Below the pieces are notes generated by a model that was not told the DNA's origin, searched no databases, and worked only from the letters and a program-made list of their open reading frames with translations. Shown here piece after piece: positions 48,528 to 62,465 of a stretch of 64,000 nt of DNA. A program made the translations under genes and the position numbers. The DNA is taken from positions 4,588,001 to 4,652,000 of the forward strand of contig NZ_CP141606.1 of the NCBI RefSeq assembly GCF_035593345.1, in the 5' to 3' direction. Position 1 is the first letter of the stretch, and each line of letters opens with the position of its first letter. This DNA is from Lelliottia sp. JS-SCA-14 (GTDB lineage Bacteria > Pseudomonadota > Gammaproteobacteria > Enterobacterales > Enterobacteriaceae).

Positions 48528-50806
48528 TTTCCGCTCTCCGGATTCAGGCGCTTACGCGCACGCTTTTTCAGCCAGGCGTACAGGCCCAGACCGGTCAGCG
48601 AACTCATGATCAGACCCAGGATCGCCAGCAGGGCCGAGTGCTGGTTGGCGTACCAGACAATCATCATTTGGGTCGGCATTTCGCCGCTCGGGAACTGCGA
48701 GCCGACGCGGAAACTGCGTACGCCGTTTTCGTTGGTGATGATCGCCGCGTCGCCGCGGATCCCGGCGTTGATACGCGCGGAGGTCAAGTCGTCATGCAGG
48801 CGAGAGAGCTGGTCGTCGTTACTGCCGAGCGCCATGACCACCAGGCGGTCGCTGCTCCACGGGGAGCGGAAGCTGACAAACCCCCGCCACGCCTCGTTGG
48901 AGGAGAAGTAACGGTCGGCTTCAACGCCGTCGGAGGTCCAGTCGCCCGCCAGCCAGCGCTGCAGTTTTTGCCAGGTGGTCGGCGTGCGCACGCCCAGGGT
49001 GTTGTCGTGGGAGGTAAACGGCGATTCGTCCAGCAGGGCCTGGTTGAAGTCGTGCTGCGCCATGCCGCTCACCGCCAGTACGTCGCGGGTGCGCAGCAGT
49101 TCAAGGTTGCCGCCCGCCGTTGGCACGCCGAGCACCACGCGATTGTTGTAAAGCGCCGTGCCGGTGGCGTTACCGGATCGCGCGGCCATATCCAGCAGCG
49201 TGGCGATCTGGGTTTCCGTCGGCTGTTCCGGCAGGAGCAGCACCGTCTGGGAGTAGTCCGCCAGACGGGTGAACGGGAAAGATGCTCCGACGAAGTATGA
49301 GAGATTCGGCAGGAGCGAGAAGTGACGCGTGTGGCTCAGATCGATCCACGAGTCCTCATCGATGCGGCTCTTGATGTTGTTGTTCAGCAGCACGCTGCAC
49401 GGCGCGTTCTCTTTCGCAGTGATGTTGAAGTAGAGCGAGAGCTGGTTGTCGCCGTAGATCATGTACGGCTCCAGCGGCATATCGAACTTCTCCTGCCGCG
49501 CGTCGCCGCCCACTTTGTGCCACAAGGTTTCCAGCGCGCCCTGTTTGTTGACCGGCAGGTTGTGCAGGAAGGTGTCGTTCATGGTCATGCTGAGCCAGGA
49601 GCGATTTTCGTCAATCCAGCTCTCCGTCGGGAAGCGGTAGCCGATGTGCAGCGGAATGGTTTCGCCGTCCCACAGGAAAAGATCCGGCGCGGCGCGGAAC
49701 GCTACGCGCAGGGGCGCATGCCAGATCCCGGTGACGGTCAGGCTTTGATCCTTGCGGATCAGCTCTGAGAGCTTAACCGGACGATCCGTTGGGATCCAGC
49801 GCGGGGCGTCGTAAGGCTTGCTCGCCGGGATCGTCTGCGCAGGGATCGTGGTGCTGGCGGTTTGCAGGGCAAAGTTGCCGCGCGTCAGTCGCCATGCCGC
49901 CGTGCGCAGCGCCGCTTCGTCGTTTCCGACAACCAGCAGCAGTTTGTACACCGGGTTCGCCGGGTTATCGATCACCTGCAGCATTGGCTGGGTGGATTGC
50001 GGCAGCGTCAGGCCGCCGATTTTGTCGCCCGGATGGCCGATCAGAATGCCGTTTTTCTCCGGTAGCCGGTCGTGCAGCGCCGCGAAGGAGACGCCGCGAT
50101 AATCGGCCTGAATACCGAGCCAGGAGGAGATCAACGCCGCGGCGCTGAGGGCATCGCTGCTGAGCGTCGGGCCAAAGGCAAAGGCGATCGCCGCTGGGGT
50201 CATCTGCATACTGTCGAAGAACGGACGCGGGAAATGGCTCAGGTCGGAGCCGATATCCAGCTGCTGCCCTTCCAGCTCGAAGCGCGAATCCGGCAGGATG
50301 GTGACGCGATATTTATCCGACAGATCGCGCTGGCACTGCATCGCGTCGCCGTCGTTGATTTTCAGGCTCAGATTGTTGCTGGAGACCAGCAGCGCCGCCG
50401 GAATGTCCAGCTGGAAGCGGGAGATGTCGCTGTCCGCCGCGCCCAGCGGCACGGTGCCCAGCGGCTGGCCGTTGAGCATCAGCTGCATAGTGGCATTGCG
50501 CGTCGCCATCGCGGGCGAGACTTTGACGTTCAGCGAAAGCTGGGCGTTGGTGATCACCTGGTCGACCGGCAGGGTGAAGTTCATTCCGCCCTGCAGCTGG
50601 CCGCCGCTCAGCACCAGCCCCTGCGGCTGGCCCATCTGCGCCACGCTGATGCTGTTCACCGTTGAGGGGACAAAGGTCGGAAGCGCCGCCGGTGCGGGCG
50701 CGGGCATGTCTACCGGCAGCAGCGATTCGACGGTGGTTTCTTCACTGTGCAGCGGCAGCGCAAACAGCGACGCCGCAAGCAAAGTGAGTTTTGTCAGCTG
50801 TTTCAT
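48524..50806 (-). CDS. bcsB: BcsB, periplasmic cellulose synthase subunit (operon 2)
   Basis: This 760-residue protein has a signal peptide (LTLLAASLFALPLHS), the BcsB carbohydrate-binding and flavodoxin-like repeats, and a C-terminal membrane helix (LLAILGLIMSSLTGLGLYAWL) followed by a basic tail. It lacks the long proline-rich insert after the signal peptide seen in operon 1. The ATG at 50806 overlaps the bcsA stop (ATGA), so I prefer it to an in-frame ATG at 50866 inside bcsA. It pairs with BcsA to polymerise and guide the glucan. Confidence 0.94.
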   Translation of the reverse strand: MKQLTKLTLLAASLFALPLHSEETTVESLLPVDMPAPAPAALPTFVPSTVNSISVAQMGQPQGLVLSGGQLQGGMNFTLPVDQVITNAQLSLNVKVSPAMATRNATMQLMLNGQPLGTVPLGAADSDISRFQLDIPAALLVSSNNLSLKINDGDAMQCQRDLSDKYRVTILPDSRFELEGQQLDIGSDLSHFPRPFFDSMQMTPAAIAFAFGPTLSSDALSAAALISSWLGIQADYRGVSFAALHDRLPEKNGILIGHPGDKIGGLTLPQSTQPMLQVIDNPANPVYKLLLVVGNDEAALRTAAWRLTRGNFALQTASTTIPAQTIPASKPYDAPRWIPTDRPVKLSELIRKDQSLTVTGIWHAPLRVAFRAAPDLFLWDGETIPLHIGYRFPTESWIDENRSWLSMTMNDTFLHNLPVNKQGALETLWHKVGGDARQEKFDMPLEPYMIYGDNQLSLYFNITAKENAPCSVLLNNNIKSRIDEDSWIDLSHTRHFSLLPNLSYFVGASFPFTRLADYSQTVLLLPEQPTETQIATLLDMAARSGNATGTALYNNRVVLGVPTAGGNLELLRTRDVLAVSGMAQHDFNQALLDESPFTSHDNTLGVRTPTTWQKLQRWLAGDWTSDGVEADRYFSSNEAWRGFVSFRSPWSSDRLVVMALGSNDDQLSRLHDDLTSARINAGIRGDAAIITNENGVRSFRVGSQFPSGEMPTQMMIVWYANQHSALLAILGLIMSSLTGLGLYAWLKKRARKRLNPESGK

Positions 50807-52902
50807 GCGTTGCCGTCCTCCTGGACCTGCGCCTGCGCGCGGCGGTTCTCCCGGCGCGTTTTCCACGTCAGCCAGAAGAGATCAAACACGCAGCGCACGA
50901 TGGTCAGCAGCGAACGGAACGGGTTGTCCTGCGGTTTTGGCGGCTGGATCCACGCATCGGCACGGGCCAGCACTACGCGCACCAGCTCACGGCGGCGCGC
51001 CAGGGGGATATCTTCAAACATCAGGCGGATAAACTGTTCGTCCGTGGCGACCACTTTCACCGGAATGCTGATCGCGCCGGATTGCAGGAGCAGTTCGACC
51101 TCTTCGATGTCGTCCGTCAGATGGCGCTCGTCCGGGAGCTCCACGCGGCAGCCGCCCATCGACAGATCGGCGGTCTGGCTGCGGGAAGAGATACCGCTGG
51201 CGTAGTGGATCAGCACCGGGATTTTGACGTCGATGCGGATGGTTTTGCGCGTCTGGCGCGTTTCACGGGCGACGGCGATCGCCGCCAGCAGGAAGATCAG
51301 GCTGTAAAGTCCCCAGCCAACGTTCAGGGCGATCACGCTCGGGTCCACGCCGTAGTAGTCGTGAGCGCAGGCGCGGATGATACCGGCAATAACACCAATA
51401 CCTAACAGGATCGCAATCACCAGATGCGGACGCACGACGCGGAAATCGAAGTAACCGACGTTGAGCAGCGCGCCTTTGTCCGTCACGTTGAACTTGCCGC
51501 GTTTCGGGAACACCATGGTGACAACGGTCGGCAGCACCAGGTGGAACGCCAGCACTAAGTCGTAGATTTCGCCCCAGAAGCTGTAGCGATAGCGGCCATT
51601 CATGCGCGAGTTGAGGTAAATCGCCAGGAACAGATGCGGCAGCGCGTAGGCAAAGACCAGGCCCGCCGACGAGTGGATGATGTTGAGGTTAAACAGCAGA
51701 TAGGCCAGCGGCGCGGTCAGGAAGGCGATGCGCGGCAGAGCAAACTGGTAATAGAGCATGGCGCTGAGGTAGCACAGGCGCTGCTGAATGGTCAGGCCGC
51801 GGCCAAAGAGCGGGTTATCCAGACGGAAAATCTGCGTCATCCCGCGCGCCCAGCGGGTACGCTGAATCACGTGCAGGACCAGACGCTCGGTGGCAAGACC
51901 GGCGGCCAGCGGGATATCGAGGAACGCGGATTTCCAGCCGAGACGCTGCATCTTCAGCGCGGTGTGGGCATCTTCCGTCACCGTTTCGACGGCGAAGCCA
52001 CCGATCTCTTCCAGCGCACTGCGGCGGATCACCGCACAGGAGCCGCAGAAGAAGGTCGCGTTCCAGTTATCGTTGCCCTGCTGAATCGGACCGTAGAACA
52101 GAGTCCCTTCGTTCGGAATATTGCGCCCGACGGAGAGGTTACGCTCGAACGGGTCGGGCGAGTAGAAGTAGTGCGGCGTTTGCACCAGCGCCAGTTTCGG
52201 ATCTTTCAGGAATCCGCCCACCGTCGCCTGCAGGAAAATACGCGTGGCGACGTGGTCGCAGTCGAAGACGGTGATCAGCTCGCCCTGGGTGAGCTTCATC
52301 GCGTGGTTGAGGTTGCCCGCTTTTGCGTGGGAGTTGTCGTTGCGCGTGATGTATCCCACGCCAACGTCCGCCGCAAAGACGGCGAACTCGCGGCGTTTAC
52401 CGTCGTCGAGCAGGTAGATTTTCATTTTGTCGCGCGGGTAGTCGATGCACTGCGCGGCCAGCACCGTGTCGCGCACCACGTCCAACGATTCGTTATAGGT
52501 CGGGATGTAGACGTCGACCGTCGGCCAGAGCGACATGTCGTCCGGGAGCGGCACGATCTCGCGTTTGAGCGGCCAGATGGTTTGCAGGTAGTTCAGCAGG
52601 AGCAGCACCCAGACGTAGACCTCGGCGAGGAATAAACCCATCCCGAGAATCGTCTCAATCTCGGAATTAAAATGCAGGGTTTGCGTCAGGCGGAAATACA
52701 TATAGCGGGTCGACATCAATAATGACATCACCACCATAATCACGGAAATACTGCGTCTTTTGCTGAAGCCCATTAAAAACAGCAGGCCAATGCTGATAAA
52801 GCCAAAGATATATTGTTTCTGGCTGTCCATCGGCGTAATGACGATCAGCAGCGCAATGGGGATCATTGCTAACGTCAGCAAAATAAAAAGAAACTTTTTC
52901 AT
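50803..52902 (-). CDS. bcsA: BcsA, cellulose synthase catalytic subunit (operon 2)
   Basis: This 699-residue GT2 synthase is 173 residues shorter than the operon 1 enzyme because it lacks the long N-terminal extension. The catalytic set is intact: DD at 166-167, DCD at 214-216, TED at 309-311 and QRTRW at 347-351. The PilZ domain keeps RxxxR (R552-R556) and DxSxxG (D579, S581, G584), so c-di-GMP activation is expected. AGGG precedes the ATG. Conserved cores such as SPDPFERNL and ATFFCGSCAVIRR are shared with operon 1, but the proteins are diverged throughout, arguing against a recent local duplication. Confidence 0.96.
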   Translation of the reverse strand: MKKFLFILLTLAMIPIALLIVITPMDSQKQYIFGFISIGLLFLMGFSKRRSISVIMVVMSLLMSTRYMYFRLTQTLHFNSEIETILGMGLFLAEVYVWVLLLLNYLQTIWPLKREIVPLPDDMSLWPTVDVYIPTYNESLDVVRDTVLAAQCIDYPRDKMKIYLLDDGKRREFAVFAADVGVGYITRNDNSHAKAGNLNHAMKLTQGELITVFDCDHVATRIFLQATVGGFLKDPKLALVQTPHYFYSPDPFERNLSVGRNIPNEGTLFYGPIQQGNDNWNATFFCGSCAVIRRSALEEIGGFAVETVTEDAHTALKMQRLGWKSAFLDIPLAAGLATERLVLHVIQRTRWARGMTQIFRLDNPLFGRGLTIQQRLCYLSAMLYYQFALPRIAFLTAPLAYLLFNLNIIHSSAGLVFAYALPHLFLAIYLNSRMNGRYRYSFWGEIYDLVLAFHLVLPTVVTMVFPKRGKFNVTDKGALLNVGYFDFRVVRPHLVIAILLGIGVIAGIIRACAHDYYGVDPSVIALNVGWGLYSLIFLLAAIAVARETRQTRKTIRIDVKIPVLIHYASGISSRSQTADLSMGGCRVELPDERHLTDDIEEVELLLQSGAISIPVKVVATDEQFIRLMFEDIPLARRRELVRVVLARADAWIQPPKPQDNPFRSLLTIVRCVFDLFWLTWKTRRENRRAQAQVQEDGNA

Positions 52903-52920
52903 AGGTCGCCCTGGGTGAAT

Positions 52921-53724
52921 TTAGAACCCTGACTTACGCGGAAGGGTGTGAACAGTGCCGTCACCCACTTTGACGCCCAGAATGCCGGCGACTTTTTTGG
53001 CGATAAGCTCAATGTCGAAGGCGGCGGCTGAGGCCGGGCTAAAGTCGAAGACGGACTGTTGTGAGGCGTTGGCTTCCCCGACGCTTTCGTCGCGGTGAAC
53101 CACACCCAGTAGCTTATCGCCGAGTTTATTCTCGACGAAGGTGGTGACATCCCGGCTGATCTGACGGCGGTTGTCGCTTTGGTTGAGAACGAAATAGTGC
53201 CCGGCTTTGTGGTTGAGCACCCCACCCGTCAGGCGCTGATTCTCAATTTGCGGCAGCAGAGAGAGGGACGCGGTATCGGCCAGCAGGGTGATCAGATGCA
53301 GATCGGCCAGCCGCGACATGGCTTTTAACGCCGGTGATGGGCCAGGAGGAAAATCGGCGACGATAATCAGGCCCGGATAGTTGAGCAGCGTGCTCAGCCC
53401 GCGCGTGAGGAAGTGTTCGTCGTTGGTGAGTCGTTCCTCAAACGCCATGCGCTGATCTTCGCTGGCATCGCCGTACGGCAGCACGAACAGGTTTCCGCCG
53501 GCGGTGAGGACAAACTGGCTCCAGTCGGAGGATTCCGCGGCTTTGGCCACGTAACCGCGGCTGTCGGAAAGCGGAACGCCGAAGTGCAGACGAAGCGCAT
53601 TTTGCACATCGAAATCCAGCGCCAGCACTTTGCTTCCCGAACGCGCCAGGGCGTAAGCCAGGTTGGCGGTCATGGTCGTTTTCCCCACGCCGCCTTTTGG
53701 CGAGCAAACGCAAATTAACGGCAT
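52921..53724 (-). CDS. bcsQ: BcsQ, MinD/ParA-like ATPase (operon 2)
   Basis: This 267-residue P-loop ATPase has a canonical deviant Walker A motif, KGGVGKT (residues 10-16), with the signature and catalytic lysines that the operon 1 BcsQ lacks. It is annotated BcsQ (YhjQ) by family and by position before bcsA. It probably positions or regulates the second synthase through ATP-dependent dimerisation. It overlaps bcsO by 10 nt and precedes bcsA by 18 nt. Confidence 0.92.
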   Translation of the reverse strand: MPLICVCSPKGGVGKTTMTANLAYALARSGSKVLALDFDVQNALRLHFGVPLSDSRGYVAKAAESSDWSQFVLTAGGNLFVLPYGDASEDQRMAFEERLTNDEHFLTRGLSTLLNYPGLIIVADFPPGPSPALKAMSRLADLHLITLLADTASLSLLPQIENQRLTGGVLNHKAGHYFVLNQSDNRRQISRDVTTFVENKLGDKLLGVVHRDESVGEANASQQSVFDFSPASAAAFDIELIAKKVAGILGVKVGDGTVHTLPRKSGF

Positions 53725-54230
53725 GAGGCGATCCTTTCCAGCAGGGAATTCAGGGGCTGATTCTTTTCAGCGGCGGGTTTTGGCGTGCTTGCGGCGGGCG
53801 CAAACAGGCGTGAGAAATTCACATCCGTCGGAGCCTGAACCGGTACTGGCGCAGCGGCGCGGATCGGGGCCGGTGCTGGTATGGGTGCGGATGGAGTCTC
53901 TGGTTGGGTAGCCAGTTGTTCAGCGACGCCCTGGAAAATCGACGGGGCATGAGCGGGAACCACGTCGGCAGTGACGATTTCTGCCACTGGAGCGGCCTCG
54001 GCCAGCGTGAAAGTTTCGGCGCTCACGGGCTGCGGTGCGGCGACGGAAACGTGCCCGCCTTGCGCAAACGCCTGGGTTTCCGTCTGAGGCGTCAGCTGGT
54101 TGAGAATGGCCCAACTCCCCTGATCGCTCGCCTGGTTTTGAACAGAAAAGTCTTTGAAATCGAGCGCTTGATTGCGCGTTTTATCCTTAAATCGCTGCAA
54201 ATCATCATAATGATTCATAGTTATACTCAT
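53715..54230 (-). CDS. bcsO: BcsO-like proline/alanine-rich cellulose protein (operon 2)
   Basis: This 171-residue protein is the first gene of operon 2. The N-terminus (YDDLQRFKDKT, QALDFKDFS) is hydrophilic. The central half is rich in Ala, Pro, Val and Gln, and a short amphipathic C-terminus (PLNSLLERIASCR) closes it. There is no signal peptide. I assign BcsO from the family appearance and its place before bcsQ; BcsP is the main alternative. Proline-rich partners of BcsD of this kind are thought to scaffold it. Two starts are possible (54230 and 54218), neither with a good ribosome-binding site. Confidence 0.75.
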   Translation of the reverse strand: MSITMNHYDDLQRFKDKTRNQALDFKDFSVQNQASDQGSWAILNQLTPQTETQAFAQGGHVSVAAPQPVSAETFTLAEAAPVAEIVTADVVPAHAPSIFQGVAEQLATQPETPSAPIPAPAPIRAAAPVPVQAPTDVNFSRLFAPAASTPKPAAEKNQPLNSLLERIASCR

Positions 54231-54718
54231 GATTTACAAATAAATAATGTACACACCACGATTTGTCATTAGTGGCCATTGACGATCAACAGACGTGTTT
54301 TATTCAGGTGTAGGTGTACAGTCACGTTACGGTTTTACCCGCACGCTTATTTTTGGCATGTTTAAATTATGGTTTTATTACTGAAAGACTTATTTACAGC
54401 ATATGCATAATCATTTACTCGACACATGCTAACTGTTTTTAACCCAGAAAAATACCGAAGTGTTTTTGGTTTTAGTTAAGCGGAACTAAGGGGATTAACA
54501 TTCAGTTTTGACTTTAAAAGCAGTGCTCTGTATGGATAAAATTGAATTACAAAGAACTAAAGACTGACCAGGATGATTCTTACTTTAATAAAACGTTACT
54601 CTGTGAAATATCTTGAAATACATTTTCGTCGTTATTATTTTATGGAAACCGTTAACCCCTTATTCTGGTTAATATTATTTATATCCCTACCATTTTAGGG
54701 GGGAGACGAAGAAAGTGA
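54231..54718. other. AT-rich intergenic region between bcsO and birA
   Basis: About 490 bp without a reading frame, markedly AT-rich compared with the genes on either side. It must contain the promoter of the second cellulose operon, but I find no -10/-35 pair good enough to name. No tRNA, coaA fragment or transposon end is visible. The sharp composition change suggests either a long regulated leader or a chromosome junction. Confidence 0.5.
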
Positions 54719-54719
54719 T

Positions 54720-54744
54720 AAAAAAAGGGAGCCACAGGCTCCCT
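54720..54744 (-). terminator. Terminator of murB-birA
   Basis: AGGGAGCC (54726-54733) pairs with GGCTCCCT (54737-54744) around an ACA loop. On the minus strand it is followed by a run of seven Ts, just after the birA stop codon. Confidence 0.9.
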
Positions 54745-54748
54745 CAGG

Positions 54749-55711
54749 TTATTCCGCACTTCTTAGCGAGATTTCACCGCCAACCCACGGCTTAAGAACG
54801 CCATCTTGCTCAAGCAAGAGCGCCCCCTGAGCATCGATACCGCGGGAAACACCGAAGATCTCTTTGTCGCCAATGATCAGTTTCACCGGGCGATGAATAA
54901 AGTTGTCGAGCTTCTCCCAGCGGGAGAGGAACGGTGCCAGCCCGTCCTGCTCAAAGAGCGTCAACGCGTCGCGCAGATCTTTAATCAGGCGAACGGCGAG
55001 AGTGTTGCGGTCGATGGTAATGCCCGCTTCCTGCAGCGTGATCCAGCCCTGATTGACGATATCAGACTGCACCTGGCGCATCACCATGTTGAGACCTGCG
55101 CCGATCACGATCTGCGCGGCATCTCCGGTTTTGCCTGTCAGTTCGACTAAAATACCGGCCAGTTTACGATCGTTCAGATAGAGATCGTTTGGCCATTTTA
55201 CGCGGACTTTGTCTGCGCCCAGATCGTGCAGCACTTCGGCCATCACGATGCCAATCACCAGACTTAAGCCAATGGCGGCAGCAGGACCTTGCTCAAGACG
55301 CCAGAACATCGACAGATAGAGGTTGGCGCCAAAAGGCGAGAACCACTTACGCCCGCGGCGACCGCGACCGGCCTGCTGATATTCGGCGACGCAGCAGTCA
55401 CCCGAGTTGAGGCTGCTGATGCGATCGAGCAAATACTGGTTGGTTGAATCGATAACCGGTAAGACCGTCACTTTCCCCTGGTCAAGCTGACGACAAATCA
55501 CCTCTTCATCCAGTAACTGGATGGGTTCAGGCAGGCTGTAGCCTTTTCCCGGAACGGTGAAGACATCCACGCCCCAGTCGCGCAGGGTTTGAATGTGCTT
55601 GTTGATTGCCGCGCGGCTCATGCCGAGGCGTTCACCCAGCTGCTCGCCAGAGTGAAACTCGCCGTCAGCCAGGATGCTAATCAGTGTTAACGGGACGGTG
55701 TTATCTTTCAC
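54749..55711 (-). CDS. birA: BirA, biotin-protein ligase and biotin operon repressor
   Basis: This 320-residue protein (E. coli 321) has an N-terminal winged helix for DNA binding (about residues 18-48, [20 protein letters not shown]). The ligase core carries the biotinyl-AMP loop GRGRRGRKW at 115-123, and a C-terminal domain follows. It biotinylates acetyl-CoA carboxylase and represses bio genes. It overlaps murB by 4 nt. In E. coli coaA and a tRNA-tufB cluster follow; here the second cellulose operon follows. Confidence 0.97.
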   Translation of the reverse strand: MKDNTVPLTLISILADGEFHSGEQLGERLGMSRAAINKHIQTLRDWGVDVFTVPGKGYSLPEPIQLLDEEVICRQLDQGKVTVLPVIDSTNQYLLDRISSLNSGDCCVAEYQQAGRGRRGRKWFSPFGANLYLSMFWRLEQGPAAAIGLSLVIGIVMAEVLHDLGADKVRVKWPNDLYLNDRKLAGILVELTGKTGDAAQIVIGAGLNMVMRQVQSDIVNQGWITLQEAGITIDRNTLAVRLIKDLRDALTLFEQDGLAPFLSRWEKLDNFIHRPVKLIIGDKEIFGVSRGIDAQGALLLEQDGVLKPWVGGEISLRSAE

Positions 55712-56736
55712 GCAATTGTCTCCACGGCGTTCACTTCACCAGTACGACCAATAAAGCGGACTTCCGGCTCAAGCCAGACGTTGAATTTATCGCCCACGCA
55801 CTGGCGAACGTGATGGGCCAGGCGCACGACATCTTCACTGGTCGCGTTATTCTCATTGATGAGCACCAGTGCCTGCTGGCGATGCACCGCTGCGCCACCC
55901 TCGACCGCGCCTTTGAGCTGACATTGATCGATTAGCCAGCCCGCGGCCAGTTTTACGCTGCCATCCGCCTGCGGATAATGTGGCGCATTGGGCCATTGTG
56001 CGAGCAGGGCTTGTGCCGTTTCGCTACCGATCACCGGGTTTTTGAAGAAGCTACCGGCGTTACCATTCACCTTCGGGTCGGGCAGTTTGGTCATGCGCAT
56101 GTGGCAGACGGCATCAAACACATCGCGAGGCGTTACGGTCTGCGGATCAAGGCGCGTCAAATCACCGTAGGTTAAGACCGGCTGCCACTGTTTTGCCAGA
56201 CGCAGGCCAACTGAAACAATGACATAGCGATCCTGGTATTCATGTTTGAAGATGCTGTCGCGGTAGCCAAAACGGCATTGCTCAGCCGTCAGTCGGCTGG
56301 CTTTGCCCGTCGCCAGCTCGATGCAGTCGACGTACTCGCAAACATGTTTCAGTTCGATGCCGTAGGCACCGATATTTTGAATGGGGGATGATCCCGCACA
56401 TCCGGGAATGAGCGCCAGATTTTCCAGGCCAGCCATCCCATGCTCGAGGGTGAATTGCACCAGCTTGTGCCAGTTTTCACCTGCCCCGACGTGCAAATGC
56501 CAGCTGTCTTCTGTCTCAGTAACATCAATACCTGAAATGCGGTTCACAATGACCGTACCGGCGAAATCATCAAGAAAGAGAACGTTACTCCCTTCGCCGA
56601 GGATCAGGACAGGTTGGTGATTTTCAGTGGCGGTTTTCCACGCGTCGAGCAGTTGCTGAGCGTTTTCGGCGCGCACGATATTGTTGGCATTACGTTGAAT
56701 GCCAAAGGTATTCCAGGGCTTAAGGGAGTGATTCAT
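55708..56736 (-). CDS. murB: MurB, UDP-N-acetylenolpyruvoylglucosamine reductase
   Basis: This 342-residue cytosolic flavoenzyme is the same length as E. coli MurB. It uses NADPH to complete UDP-N-acetylmuramic acid for peptidoglycan. The FAD-binding segment [15 protein letters not shown], the [18 protein letters not shown] stretch and the catalytic serine region [10 protein letters not shown] are present. It begins about 110 nt downstream of the rRNA terminator on the same strand and overlaps birA by 4 nt. Confidence 0.97.
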   Translation of the reverse strand: MNHSLKPWNTFGIQRNANNIVRAENAQQLLDAWKTATENHQPVLILGEGSNVLFLDDFAGTVIVNRISGIDVTETEDSWHLHVGAGENWHKLVQFTLEHGMAGLENLALIPGCAGSSPIQNIGAYGIELKHVCEYVDCIELATGKASRLTAEQCRFGYRDSIFKHEYQDRYVIVSVGLRLAKQWQPVLTYGDLTRLDPQTVTPRDVFDAVCHMRMTKLPDPKVNGNAGSFFKNPVIGSETAQALLAQWPNAPHYPQADGSVKLAAGWLIDQCQLKGAVEGGAAVHRQQALVLINENNATSEDVVRLAHHVRQCVGDKFNVWLEPEVRFIGRTGEVNAVETIA

Positions 56737-56841
56737 AGATGCTATCCTGATGCAAAATCAGGGATAGTTTACCGTATATGTGCGGGGATGGGGGATTAGT
56801 TTGCTGCGTCGTGAAGGGGATCTGATGTTCGATATGAACGC

Positions 56842-56866
56842 AAAAAGGCCATCCTTGCGGATGGCC
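56842..56866 (-). terminator. Terminator of the rRNA operon
   Basis: GGCCATCC (56847-56854) pairs with GGATGGCC (56859-56866). A TTTTTGCG tail on the minus strand lies 15 nt beyond the 5S gene. The stem and tail closely resemble the E. coli rrnB T2 terminator. Confidence 0.9.
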
Positions 56867-56880
56867 TCTTCACTTAATTG

Positions 56881-57000
56881 ATGCCTGGCAGTTCCCTACT
56901 CTCACATGGGGAGACCCCACACTACCATCGGCGCTACGGCGTTTCACTTCTGAGTTCGGCATGGGGTCAGGTGGGACCACCGCGCTAAAGCCGCCAGGCA
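56881..57000 (-). rRNA. rrf: 5S ribosomal RNA
   Basis: This is 120 nt. On the minus strand it begins TGCCTGGCGGC and ends GCCAGGCAT, with the conserved CCCATGCCGAACTCAGAAGTG block. It is the last gene of the operon, 95 nt after 23S. Confidence 0.97.
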
Positions 57001-57095
57001 AATTCTGTTATCAACACGCATCTCTGCACGTCGATTAATCTGTTATCAGGCTGAAAATCGTCGTCTCTGCTTTCGCCAAAACATCTTCGGCGTTG

Positions 57096-60002
<2,907 letters not shown>

Positions 60003-60130
60003 TCACAACCCGAAGATGTTTCGTAAAACATCTCGTGTTGCGAAAATTTGAGAGACTCGAACACACCGTCATTCTGTTCTTATTACGGAGAACAGACGCA
60101 GCGTGTCGTTTCAATTTTCAGCTTGATCCA

Positions 60131-60145
60131 GATTTTTAAAGAGCA
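60131..60145 (-). promoter_or_regulatory. Spacer boxA antitermination element before 23S
   Basis: On the minus strand this reads TGCTCTTTAAAAATC, matching the rRNA boxA core in the spacer between tRNA-Ala and 23S. It loads Nus factors for antitermination. Confidence 0.8.
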
Positions 60146-60210
60146 AAACTTCGCAGTGAACCTTTTCAGGTACACTCTGAAGTTTTCTTGTTTTTTCGCA
60201 GTAAAAAGGA

Positions 60211-60286
60211 TGGTGGAGCTATGCGGGATCGAACCGCAGACCTCCTGCGTGCAAGGCAGGCGCTCTCCCAGCTGAGCTATAACCCC
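60211..60286 (-). tRNA. alaT: tRNA-Ala (anticodon TGC)
   Basis: This is 76 nt with encoded CCA. The G3:U70 identity pair for alanine is present (GGGG start, AGCTCCACCA end), with anticodon loop CTTGCACGC. Position 5 is T where E. coli has C, giving a G-U pair. It is the second spacer tRNA. Confidence 0.96.
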
Positions 60287-60396
60287 ATCACAAATGCTAA
60301 ATCTCATTACCGGTAATTTAGACTGAGACAAGGCGTGGAAGGACGAAGCATACTGAAGTATGCGAGTCGTTTCACAACGCAGTATCAGGATAAATT

Positions 60397-60473
<77 letters not shown>

Positions 60474-60543
60474 GCAGAGATTTTTACTGCTTATTTTTCA
60501 TCAGACAATCTGTGTGGACACTACAAAGGCAGGTTCTTTCAGG

Positions 60544-62085
<1,542 letters not shown>

Positions 62086-62218
62086 AAGTTTGATGCTCGT
62101 GAATTAAACTTCGTAATGAATTACGTATGTTCACTCAGAGACTTTGGTATTCATTTAGCGTCTTTCGACGTTTAGAATCCATGTCACTTTGAGTGCCCAC
62201 ACAGATTGTCTGATAAAT

Positions 62219-62230
62219 TGTTAAAGAGCA
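62219..62230 (-). promoter_or_regulatory. Leader boxA antitermination element
   Basis: On the minus strand this reads TGCTCTTTAACA, the canonical boxA. It lies between promoter P2 and the 16S processing stem. Confidence 0.9.
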
Positions 62231-62266
62231 GTGCCGCTTCGTTTTTCTCAACGGCGCGGGGTGTGC

Positions 62267-62294
62267 ATATTACGCTTTCCCGCTTTAGAGTCAA
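62267..62294 (-). promoter_or_regulatory. rRNA promoter P2
   Basis: On the minus strand TTGACT (62289-62294) and TAATAT (62267-62272) are separated by 16 nt, and a GC-rich stretch follows. Sequence and placement match E. coli rrn P2. Confidence 0.85.
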
Positions 62295-62385
62295 GCTTTA
62301 TTTTCGCTTTTCTCTGTCGGTCTTCATCGCTGAACCCCGCTAACCCGGCGGCCTGTAAGCCGTTGTTCCGTGTCAGTGGAGGCGC

Positions 62386-62413
62386 ATTATAGGGAGTTCT
62401 TCGGAAGTGACAA
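62386..62413 (-). promoter_or_regulatory. rRNA promoter P1
   Basis: On the minus strand TTGTCA (62408-62413), 16 nt and TATAAT (62386-62391) are followed by GCGCC, a GC-rich discriminator typical of ppGpp and growth-rate control. The AT-rich sequence at 62414-62455 fits an UP element. It lies directly after hemG, as at E. coli rrnA. Confidence 0.92.
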
Positions 62414-62465
62414 GCATAAAATTCAAAAAACTTATCGTTCGCTTATTTTTCAAACTCGACGTTGA

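Noticed and set aside
43023..54230. Operon 2 as a recent tandem duplication of operon 1
   Set aside because: Gene order differs (C-D-Z versus Z-C), BcsD and BcsO are extra, BcsA lacks the N-terminal extension and the proteins are diverged throughout; separate acquisition or ancient divergence fits better.
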